Below are positions 1-5,259 of a DNA stretch of 5,259 nt, in pieces. A program made the position numbers and the translations under genes. The number at the start of each line of letters is the position of its first letter. Position 1 is the first letter of the stretch. Under the pieces are notes generated by a model. That model worked only from the letters and a program-made list of their open reading frames with translations. It ran no database searches and was not told the DNA's origin. Source of the stretch: Lachnospiraceae bacterium (lineage in GTDB: Bacteria; Bacillota; Clostridia; Lachnospirales; Lachnospiraceae); NCBI GenBank assembly GCA_024694785.1, contig JAILJL010000004.1:1-5259 (forward strand). The letters are read 5' to 3'.

Positions 1-82
1 TCATAACACGTTAAGAGGAGCAGCAGGTGGTGGCTTGCTTACGGCAGAGACTTTGTATGCATTACATTATTTTGACCGCTAG
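1..82 (+). CDS. asd: Aspartate-semialdehyde dehydrogenase, C-terminal end (partial)
   Basis: Only the last 26 codons are present; the gene begins upstream of the window and ends at TAG 80-82. The visible peptide contains HNTLRGAAGGG followed by LLTAETLYA. This matches the conserved C-terminal helix region of the clostridial/archaeal type of aspartate-semialdehyde dehydrogenase, where SHNT(I/V/L)RGAAGG precedes a final helix. The enzyme reduces aspartyl phosphate to aspartate semialdehyde with NADPH in the cytoplasm, feeding lysine, diaminopimelate, methionine and threonine synthesis. The catalytic cysteine and nucleotide-binding parts lie outside the window, so the call rests on this short motif alone. 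The promoter of the next operon overlaps the 3' end of the gene, and no terminator hairpin follows it, so some read-through into the next genes is possible. Confidence 0.8.
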   Translation, partial: HNTLRGAAGGGLLTAETLYALHYFDR

Positions 83-100
83 GTAATTTTGTGGTAGAAT
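72..100 (+). promoter_or_regulatory. Sigma-A-type promoter of the ATPase-like/topB operon
   Basis: A -35 box TTGACC (72-77, five of six consensus bases) is separated by exactly 17 bp from a -10 box TAGAAT (95-100, five of six). Transcription would start near 106-108, giving a leader of about 26 nt before the ATG at 133. The -35 box lies inside the last codons of asd and the spacer contains its TAG stop. The operon therefore appears to have its own vegetative promoter tucked into the upstream gene. No operator-like palindrome was seen around it. Confidence 0.75.
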
Positions 101-122
101 AGTAAATGCTAATTTAATTTTT

Positions 123-129
123 GGAGGGG
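123..129 (+). promoter_or_regulatory. Ribosome binding site that fixes the ATPase-like gene start
   Basis: GGAGGGG lies just upstream of ATG 133; counting from the end of the GGAGG core the spacing is 5 nt. An in-frame TTG at 121 lies upstream of this site and only about 14 nt from the predicted transcription start. It is therefore rejected as the initiator in favour of ATG 133. Confidence 0.8.
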
Positions 130-132
130 TAT

Positions 133-1494
133 ATGACTTCTTATAATTCTAAGGTAGAGGAATTACAGAAAATATATGATTCGGGTACCAATAATCTTGT
201 GCTTTTATATGGCAGAAGAGGTTTGTCGAAGCATCAAATGATGAAAGGTTTTTTATCTGATAAGCCTTCGATAGTATATCTTGCACGTGATTGCTCAAAT
301 GATGTGCAAAGAGAATTTTTTGCCGATACGGTGGAAAAATCATGCGACATTAAAGTGGTATCAAGGAATTACTGCGATCTTTTCAATCATTTAAGAACTA
401 CCGAATCCAAGAAGCTGGTGCTTTATATAGATCATGCGGATTATATGATGAAGAAAGATCCGGAGTTTTTTGAGAATATCCTTAAACTTAGAGCAAAAGA
501 GTTCTACAAGGGTCCCGTTATGATTATTCTTATGACGGAGTCTATTTGCTTTGCCGAAAATGAGCTTGTGGAGGAATACGAGAAAGAATATAAGAAGTTT
601 GATGAGATAATTAAGGTTCCGGAGCTTAATTTCCTTGAAGTTGTAAGAATGTACCCGGGACTTTCCGAACAGCAGGCAGTCGAGGCGTATGGTATACTCG
701 GTGGTGTTACGGAATATTTTGATTACTGGGATAAGGATGCTTCTTTAAAAGAGAACGTGTGCAGACTTATTCTTGAAAAGAATGCACCTTTGCATAATAT
801 GGCGCGTGAGTATCTTGAGATAGAATTGCGTGAACTTGGTGTGTATCAGACAATTCTGTATGCAATCGCATCCGGTAAAGAGAAGCTTAACGATTTATTC
901 GAGTACACGGGTTATTCAAGACCTAAGATAAGTGTATATATCAAGAATCTTGCCAAATTTGATGCGGTATCCAAAGTTGAGTCTTTTGAGACGGGCGGAT
1001 ACGAGAATGCGAAGAAGGGTGTATACAGAGTCAATGATACTTTCCTTAACTTCTATTATAAGCTTATATTCCCTAATCTGAGCTTTCTTGAAGTGATGGG
1101 TAGCAGTGACTTCTATGATTACTTTATTGAGCCTTATATACCGGAATTTCTGGACAGAACATTCATTAAGATCTGTATGGAATTCCTTGAGCTTTCTTCT
1201 TCTGTAAGAAGACTTCCGATTACCATTAAGAAAATGGGCACATGGGTAGGTAAGAAGGCTAATATAGATATCATTGCCCGTGATGAAGACAGGAATACAA
1301 TTACGGCTAAATGCTGCTATTCCAAGGACGTATTTAATTATGAGATGTATGAAGAACTTATGGAAGCAGCCAAAGAAGCTAAAGTTCATTCGGACTTTAC
1401 GTATCTTTTCTCGGTTAAGGGATTCGATGCCAAGCTTAAGCATTTGGCAATTGCAGATAAGTCCATAGTTCTTGTGGATATGAATGAGATGTAA
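133..1494 (+). CDS. DUF234-type 'archaeal' ATPase homologue with degenerate catalytic motifs
   Basis: The 453-aa protein has the layout of the prokaryotic ATPase family with a P-loop domain (about residues 15-215), a winged helix (about 225-282) and a C-terminal DUF234 nuclease-like domain (about 298-449). Evidence for membership is LLYGRRG at the P-loop, VLYIDHAD at the Walker B position, YRVNDTFLNFYYKL at the start of DUF234, and MGTWVGKKANIDII in the nuclease-like core. Key residues deviate. The P-loop reads GRRGLSKH (27-34) where the family has GRRRVGKT; Walker B has His at 101 instead of Glu; the usual GSS after the next strand is TES; and the nuclease motif usually read as GECKW is AKCCY (392-396). 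ATP hydrolysis and nuclease activity are therefore doubtful. No signal peptide or membrane segment is seen, so it should be cytoplasmic. The frame is intact and topB follows after 17 bp, which suggests a functional, co-transcribed partner. The exact role is unknown. Confidence 0.8.
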   Translation: MTSYNSKVEELQKIYDSGTNNLVLLYGRRGLSKHQMMKGFLSDKPSIVYLARDCSNDVQREFFADTVEKSCDIKVVSRNYCDLFNHLRTTESKKLVLYIDHADYMMKKDPEFFENILKLRAKEFYKGPVMIILMTESICFAENELVEEYEKEYKKFDEIIKVPELNFLEVVRMYPGLSEQQAVEAYGILGGVTEYFDYWDKDASLKENVCRLILEKNAPLHNMAREYLEIELRELGVYQTILYAIASGKEKLNDLFEYTGYSRPKISVYIKNLAKFDAVSKVESFETGGYENAKKGVYRVNDTFLNFYYKLIFPNLSFLEVMGSSDFYDYFIEPYIPEFLDRTFIKICMEFLELSSSVRRLPITIKKMGTWVGKKANIDIIARDEDRNTITAKCCYSKDVFNYEMYEELMEAAKEAKVHSDFTYLFSVKGFDAKLKHLAIADKSIVLVDMNEM

Positions 1495-1496
1495 TT

Positions 1497-1503
1497 AAAG
1501 GGG
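1497..1503 (+). promoter_or_regulatory. Ribosome binding site supporting the TTG start of topB
   Basis: AAAGGGG sits in the 17-bp gap after the ATPase-like gene, 8 nt before TTG 1512. No ATG or GTG closer to this site lies in the topB frame. The peptide from TTG 1512 begins directly with the conserved TOPRIM strand (AKALIITEKPS), as type IA topoisomerases usually do. This makes TTG the initiator. The rare start codon may lower topB translation relative to its neighbours. Confidence 0.75.
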
Positions 1504-1511
1504 TTATATAA

Positions 1512-4373
1512 TTGGCAAAAGCGCTTATTATCACAGAGAAACCATCAGTTGCAAGGGATTTTGCCAGGGTACTTAATGTGTCCGGCAAGGGTAAGGGATA
1601 CATAGAGAACAGCGAATATGTAATATCTTGGTGTGTCGGACATCTTGTCGGAATGGTATATCCCGAAGCATATGATGTCAAATATAAGAAATGGAAGGCG
1701 GAAGATCTGCCTTTTCTGCCTGAGGTATATAAGTACGATGTAATACCGGAAGTAAAAGAGCAGTACGAGACGGTTCATGCGCTTTTACATCGGGATGATA
1801 TAGATACCGTATACTGGGCAGGCGATGCCGGAAAAGAAGGACAGACAATTGAAGAGAATATCCGTAACTTCGGCGGTGTAAGGCCGGGTATGGTCGAGAA
1901 GCGTGTCTGGATAGATTCCCAGACAGACGAAGAGATGCTTCGGGGACTCCGTGAGGCCAAGGATATGTCTTATTATAAGAATCTCGGACTTTCCGGAATT
2001 ATGAGAACAATCGAAGATTACGCGATGGGAATTAATTTCTCACGTGTAATGTCAATAAATTACGGCAGATTATTGAATAATGCCGGTAACCTTCAGAACT
2101 ACAGACCAATTTCCGTGGGCCGTGTTATGACGTGTGTACTGGGAATGGTTGTCATCAGAGAACGCGAGATACGTTCTTTCGTCGAGACTCCGTTTTATAA
2201 GGTTATAGGAACATTCGCCGAAGGAAGCATTAAGGGTGAATGGAAAGCTGTTAAGGGATCTTATTATGAGGATTCCTATTTGCTGTATAAAGAAAACGGC
2301 TTTAAAGAGCGTAAGAGCGCAGAAGAACTTATTGATAAGTTATCGGGTCAAAGCGCTGTGGTTGAAGAACTTGAGAAGGCTAAGAGCAGGAAGAAAGCTC
2401 CGCTTCTTTTTAACCTGGCGGAATTGCAGGCCGAGTGCGCAAAGCGATTCAAGATAAGTCCGGATGAGACGTTGGCAGTCGCTCAGTCTCTATACGAAAA
2501 GAAGATGACGACTTATCCCCGTACCGATGCGAGAGTGCTTTCCACGGCTGTTGCAAAAGAGATAATTAAGAATCTTAACGGATTAAAGCAGTATGAGGTA
2601 ACGAGTGCAGCGGTTGATAATATAATAAGCAATAAGTTATATGAGAATATCGCCAAGACTCAGTATACGGATGACAGCAAGATTACCGATCACTATGCGA
2701 TAATCCCCACGGGTCAGATTGATGCGTTAAAGGCACTTACAAGTCTTGAAAGCTCGATATACGAGCTTATAGTAAGGCGATTCTTGTCCATATTCTATCC
2801 GCCTGCGGAATACGATACGGTTAAGCTTACGATTAATGTGGACGGGGAAAAGCTTTTCTCCAATGCTAAAGTGCTTTCGGTTCCGGGATATCTGGAGATT
2901 GCAGGTAAGAAAACCGTCGAGAAAGAAGATGGGGAAGAAGGCGAAGAAGAATCAAGCGATGTACTTCTTAAGCTTGCTGCTACTCTTAAGAAGGGTGATA
3001 TGATTGAAGTTACGGGATATGAGATAGGTGAGGGTAAGACTACACCGCCTAAGCGATATACATCGGGTTCCATGATTCTTGCCATGGAGAATGCAGGTCA
3101 GTTAATAGAAGATGAAGAATTGCGCGCACAGATTAAGGGCTCCGGTATCGGAACATCCGCAACGCGTGCGGAGATAATAGATAAGCTTGTGCGTATAGGA
3201 TATCTTAATCTTAACAAGAAGACACAGGTGCTTACTCCCGAGAAATTCGGAGAAATGGTATATGAAGTGGTGGATCTTAATGTTCCGCAGTTGCTTAATC
3301 CGAAGATGACCGCATCATGGGAGAAGGGGCTTGACGGAATTACCAACGGTATGGTTGACTTCGCAGAGTATCGTGGTAAGCTTGAGGACTTCATAAGAAA
3401 CGAGACTGTATCGATGATCAATACCAACGTGACCGATAAGCTTATGGACAGAATCAAAGATTTTGTGGAAATCGGCTCCGGCAATGTAAAGGGTAAGTTC
3501 AAGATAGGTGTTATCTGTCCTTTATGCGGCGGTGATATGGTAACGACACCGTTTGGATTTGGATGCGAGAAGTATAATAAAGACGGTACAGGATGTAATT
3601 TTTCGATAGGTCAGATTGCCGGCAAATCTCTTGATGTTAACGATGTTAAAAAGCTCATTACGGAAGGCAAGACCGGGCTTATCAAAGGGTTTACTTCAAA
3701 GGCCGGCAAGAAGTTTGATGCGGTTCTTAAGCTAAATAAGGACGAAGAAGGCAAGGTTAGCATTAGTTTTGACTTTGATGATAACGAAGCATACTTACTT
3801 AAGGATATGCTTTGCCCGAAGTGCGGAGCACCTCTTAAGAAGACGGGATTCGGGTTCATGTGTTCTGCAAAAGACGGCGATAATCCGACATGTAATTTCT
3901 CTGTCGGAAGCATATGCGGCAAGACAATATCCGAGAATCAGTTAAAGAAGCTTCTTAAAGACGGTAAGACTGACGTGATTAAGGGCTTTAAGAGTAAAGC
4001 CGGCAAGAAATTCGATGCGGCACTTATGCTTGATAACGGGGATATAAAGTTTGATTTCCCGGATCAGGTTCCGCCTGCGGAATCTTCGATTAAGTGTCCG
4101 AAATGTGCATATAACCTGGTTCGGACAAAGTATTATTACGAGTGTGCATGCGGCTTTAAGATAAGCCATATGGTTGCACAGGTTGACTTAAGCGAAGAGG
4201 TAATTACAGAGCTTATAATGACGGGTCATACCAAGGAGAGAATAACAGGATTTCATTCAAAGAGTGGGTCACTTTTTGATGCAAGACTTAAATATGACGA
4301 AGAACACGGAATAACTTTTGATTTTGAAGATAAAACGGAGGATGAAAGACATGGACAAGGCGAAAATAAGTAA
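1512..4373 (+). CDS. topB: Type IA DNA topoisomerase III
   Basis: The 953-aa enzyme cuts one DNA strand through a 5'-phosphotyrosine link, passes the other strand and reseals, which decatenates and relaxes DNA. The TOPRIM domain (about 1-150) starts with IITEKPS (Glu9) and has AGDAGKEGQ at 103-111, where E. coli TopB has AGDPDREGQ; the second Asp is Gly and the Arg is Lys. Further motifs are SVGRVMTC (201-208, the GRVQTP position), the active-site TTYPRTDAR with Tyr335 and Arg337, HYAIIPTG (394-401) and GIGTSATRAEII (545-556). All but the TOPRIM variant look intact. An acidic linker lies at 467-484. From 669 to 940 there are three units, each a four-Cys zinc-ribbon-like part followed by a Toprim_Crpt-type repeat ending in (I/F)xFDF. 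The length is above the 650-750 aa of many TopB proteins because of these units. It starts 17 bp after the ATPase-like gene and overlaps the next gene by 23 bp. No relaxase or integrase is nearby, so it looks chromosomal rather than part of a conjugative element. Confidence 0.95.
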   Translation: MAKALIITEKPSVARDFARVLNVSGKGKGYIENSEYVISWCVGHLVGMVYPEAYDVKYKKWKAEDLPFLPEVYKYDVIPEVKEQYETVHALLHRDDIDTVYWAGDAGKEGQTIEENIRNFGGVRPGMVEKRVWIDSQTDEEMLRGLREAKDMSYYKNLGLSGIMRTIEDYAMGINFSRVMSINYGRLLNNAGNLQNYRPISVGRVMTCVLGMVVIREREIRSFVETPFYKVIGTFAEGSIKGEWKAVKGSYYEDSYLLYKENGFKERKSAEELIDKLSGQSAVVEELEKAKSRKKAPLLFNLAELQAECAKRFKISPDETLAVAQSLYEKKMTTYPRTDARVLSTAVAKEIIKNLNGLKQYEVTSAAVDNIISNKLYENIAKTQYTDDSKITDHYAIIPTGQIDALKALTSLESSIYELIVRRFLSIFYPPAEYDTVKLTINVDGEKLFSNAKVLSVPGYLEIAGKKTVEKEDGEEGEEESSDVLLKLAATLKKGDMIEVTGYEIGEGKTTPPKRYTSGSMILAMENAGQLIEDEELRAQIKGSGIGTSATRAEIIDKLVRIGYLNLNKKTQVLTPEKFGEMVYEVVDLNVPQLLNPKMTASWEKGLDGITNGMVDFAEYRGKLEDFIRNETVSMINTNVTDKLMDRIKDFVEIGSGNVKGKFKIGVICPLCGGDMVTTPFGFGCEKYNKDGTGCNFSIGQIAGKSLDVNDVKKLITEGKTGLIKGFTSKAGKKFDAVLKLNKDEEGKVSISFDFDDNEAYLLKDMLCPKCGAPLKKTGFGFMCSAKDGDNPTCNFSVGSICGKTISENQLKKLLKDGKTDVIKGFKSKAGKKFDAALMLDNGDIKFDFPDQVPPAESSIKCPKCAYNLVRTKYYYECACGFKISHMVAQVDLSEEVITELIMTGHTKERITGFHSKSGSLFDARLKYDEEHGITFDFEDKTEDERHGQGENK
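3516..4331 (+). repeat. Three tandem C-terminal zinc-ribbon/topoisomerase repeat units in topB
   Basis: The units cover residues 669-757, 768-851 and 862-940. Units 1 and 2 share the plan CPxCG, FGFxC, GCNFS or TCNFS, a GK(S/T) turn, LIKGF/VIKGF and SKAGKKFDA, and end in FDF. Their Cys sets are 669/672/685/695 and 768/771/784/794. Unit 3 is shorter and more diverged: its Cys set is 862/865/878/880, so the last pair is CxC without the intervening loop, but it keeps ITGFHSKSG, LFDA and the ITFDFED end. The repetition is at protein level with only partial nucleotide identity, so the duplication is old. In the family such units bind zinc and help hold single-stranded DNA. Confidence 0.85.
4337..4341 (+). 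promoter_or_regulatory. Ribosome binding site inside topB for the beta-helix gene
   Basis: GGAGG lies within the final codons of topB, 9 nt before ATG 4351. An in-frame ATG at 4342 directly abuts the site and could not be used. An in-frame TTG at 4318 lies upstream of the site. The location implies that translation of this gene is coupled to topB. Confidence 0.8.
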
Positions 4374-5016
4374 TCTATACACATTGGAAGAGACTCTTGC
4401 GGCACCGCTTTTTGCAGATAAAACCTACCCATGGGAGGTTCTGCCGATTATTAAGGAGAAGATATTTGATGTAATTAAAGCTCTTGATATGTCGGTATAT
4501 GAAGATAAGGGCGATAATGTATATGTTGCAAAGTCTGCGAAAGTATATCCTACAGCGACAATTGTCGGTCCTGCAATTATAGGTGAGAGAACAGAGGTCC
4601 GTCCGGGAGCTTTTATCAGGGGCAATGCAATTGTCGGTAACGACTGTGTGGTAGGTAATTCGACGGAATTAAAGAACGTGATTCTCTTTAATCACGTACA
4701 GGTCCCGCATTATAACTATGTAGGCGATTCAATCCTCGGATTCTATTCGCATATGGGAGCGGGTTCGATTACGTCCAATGTCAAGTCCGATAAGACGTTG
4801 GTTGTTGTTAAGTGTGATGGCGAAGAGATTGAGACGGGACTTAAGAAGTTTGGCGCCATGCTCGGTGATCATGTGGAAGTAGGCTGCAATTCAGTACTTA
4901 ATCCGGGAACGGTTATAGGTCGTAACACCAATATATATCCGTTATCACCGGTCAGAGGAGTGATTCCTGCCAATTCCATCTACAAGGATAAAGAACATAT
5001 AGTTAACAAAAAATAA
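4351..5016 (+). CDS. Stand-alone left-handed beta-helix protein, GlmU-acyltransferase-like
   Basis: The 221-aa protein has a helical N-terminal part (about 1-50, including TLEETLAAPLF and LPIIKEKIFDVIKAL) followed by hexapeptide-repeat sequence (about 57-200) typical of left-handed beta-helix transferases: IVGPAIIG, VRPGAFIRG, AIVGNDCVVGN, MGAGSI, MLGDHVEVG, VLNPGTVIG. It resembles the C-terminal half of GlmU, which acetylates glucosamine-1-phosphate. Arg84 (VRPGA), Lys108 (ELKNV), His120 and Tyr123 (HYNYVGD) and Asn143 match E. coli GlmU Arg333, Lys351, His363, Tyr366 and Asn386 by my hand alignment, whereas Asn377 would be His134. The uridylyltransferase half of GlmU is absent. Homologues are often labelled UDP-N-acetylglucosamine pyrophosphorylase, which the sequence does not support. 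A sugar-phosphate or nucleotide-sugar acyltransferase is likely; the substrate is unknown. The gene overlaps topB by 23 bp and is probably translationally coupled to it. Confidence 0.8.
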   Translation: MDKAKISNLYTLEETLAAPLFADKTYPWEVLPIIKEKIFDVIKALDMSVYEDKGDNVYVAKSAKVYPTATIVGPAIIGERTEVRPGAFIRGNAIVGNDCVVGNSTELKNVILFNHVQVPHYNYVGDSILGFYSHMGAGSITSNVKSDKTLVVVKCDGEEIETGLKKFGAMLGDHVEVGCNSVLNPGTVIGRNTNIYPLSPVRGVIPANSIYKDKEHIVNKK

Positions 5017-5026
5017 TGATATTATC

Positions 5027-5055
5027 TTTACGAAATTGCTTAAATGCGTTAGAAT
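5027..5055 (+). promoter_or_regulatory. Candidate sigma-A promoter of the Fe-S scaffold gene
   Basis: TTTACG (5027-5032, four of six -35 bases) and TAGAAT (5050-5055, five of six -10 bases) are 17 bp apart. Transcription would start near 5061-5063, giving a leader of about 35 nt. The -10 box is identical to that of the promoter at 72-100. A 5-bp inverted repeat, CGTTA/TAACG (5047-5062), straddles the -10 box. It could be an operator half-site pair or chance in an AT-rich gap. No intrinsic terminator with a U-tract is seen between 5017 and 5096, so read-through from the upstream operon is possible. Confidence 0.5.
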
Positions 5056-5083
5056 TGTAACGATATATAACTTTTGAATAATG

Positions 5084-5090
5084 AAAGGAG
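5084..5090 (+). promoter_or_regulatory. Ribosome binding site of the Fe-S scaffold gene
   Basis: AAAGGAG lies 6 nt before ATG 5097. It is a strong, well-spaced site that supports this start. Confidence 0.8.
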
Positions 5091-5096
5091 AATAAC

Positions 5097-5259
5097 ATGA
5101 TTTATACTAAAGAAGTAGAAAACATGTGTCCTGTGGCTAAGGGTGCTAAGCATGACTGCGCGCCGATTCCTCAGGAAGGTAAATGGACTAATGTACATGA
5201 TATAAGCGATGTCTCCGGTTTTACACACGGCATTGGCTGGTGTGCACCACAGCAGGGTG
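5097..5259 (+). CDS. Probable iron-sulfur cluster assembly scaffold protein, N-terminal part (partial)
   Basis: Fifty-four codons are present before the window ends. The peptide begins MIYTKEVENMCPVAKG and reaches FTHGIGWCAPQQG. This matches, from memory, a Clostridia/Lachnospiraceae family of about 240 aa annotated as a NifU/IscU-like Fe-S cluster assembly scaffold, usually followed by a gene for a 'GGGtGRT' protein. Cysteines are at 11, 21 and 49; Cys49 in GWCAPQQG is the best candidate for a cluster ligand, but the rest of the ligand set is outside the window. The protein would be cytoplasmic; no signal peptide is seen. The gene has its own ribosome binding site and a candidate promoter, so it is likely the first gene of a separate unit. 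The family call is from recognition of the N-terminus and is moderately secure; the function within the family is only inferred. Confidence 0.65.
   Translation, partial: MIYTKEVENMCPVAKGAKHDCAPIPQEGKWTNVHDISDVSGFTHGIGWCAPQQG

Noticed and set aside
121..132. TTG 121 as start of the ATPase-like gene
   Set aside because: The GGAGGGG site at 123-129 lies downstream of this codon and fits ATG 133.
916..1443. 175-codon open frame on the - strand
   Set aside because: It lies wholly inside the ATPase-like gene on the opposite strand, has no recognisable domain, and its peptide looks like an antisense shadow of a well-supported coding frame.
2919..2963. Glu-rich stretch in topB (about residues 467-484) as a sign of frameshift or insertion
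   Set aside because: The frame and flanking conserved blocks continue normally; it reads as a flexible acidic linker within a loop.
3098..3502. 134-codon open frame on the - strand inside topB
   Set aside because: The Ser/Leu-rich, low-information peptide is antisense to conserved topoisomerase motifs and has no good ribosome binding site.
4318..4350. TTG 4318 or ATG 4342 as start of the beta-helix gene
   Set aside because: GGAGG 4337-4341 is downstream of the first and directly abuts the second; ATG 4351 has proper 9-nt spacing.
1512..4373. topB as the mark of an integrative conjugative element
   Set aside because: The neighbours are an asd end, a beta-helix enzyme and an Fe-S scaffold gene, with no relaxase, integrase, terminal repeat or shift in codon use seen.
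5017..5096. Intrinsic terminator after the beta-helix gene
   Set aside because: No GC-rich stem followed by a T-tract is present; the only inverted repeat is a 5-bp pair over the candidate promoter.

Overview
The window looks like an ordinary chromosomal segment of a low-to-moderate-GC Firmicute, most likely a Clostridia member of the Lachnospiraceae. This rests on the clostridial/archaeal-type Asd C-terminus, the Lachnospiraceae-like topoisomerase III (remembered motifs such as GRVMTC), the last gene, which resembles a Lachnospiraceae Fe-S scaffold protein, strong GGAGG-type ribosome binding sites and TAGAAT -10 boxes. Taxonomy is inferred from remembered family members, not from a search. 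All genes lie on the + strand.

Layout. (1) Positions 1-82 hold the last codons of an aspartate-semialdehyde dehydrogenase gene. (2) A near-consensus sigma-A promoter (TTGACC, 17 bp, TAGAAT) overlaps the asd stop codon. It drives a compact three-gene operon: a 453-aa protein with the architecture of the DUF234-type 'archaeal' ATPases (133-1494), a 953-aa type IA DNA topoisomerase III (1512-4373, TTG start) and a 221-aa stand-alone left-handed beta-helix protein related to the acyltransferase half of GlmU (4351-5016, overlapping topB by 23 bp). (3) An 80-bp intergenic stretch carries a second candidate promoter, again with a TAGAAT -10. (4) From 5097 to the window end runs the 5' part of a gene that resembles a clostridial iron-sulfur cluster assembly scaffold protein.

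The most noteworthy point is the first operon gene. It keeps the overall plan of the family (P-loop ATPase, winged helix, DUF234 nuclease-like domain), but the Walker A, the Walker B and the C-terminal PD-(D/E)XK-like motif are all altered at key positions. It therefore looks like a pseudoenzyme, yet its frame is intact over 453 codons and it sits 17 bp upstream of topB. A regulatory or DNA-binding partner role for the topoisomerase is a reasonable hypothesis, not something the sequence proves. The topoisomerase has an intact active-site tyrosine motif, an altered TOPRIM acidic motif and three tandem C-terminal zinc-ribbon/topo repeats. I saw no mobile element, CRISPR array, tRNA, rRNA or clear intrinsic terminator.
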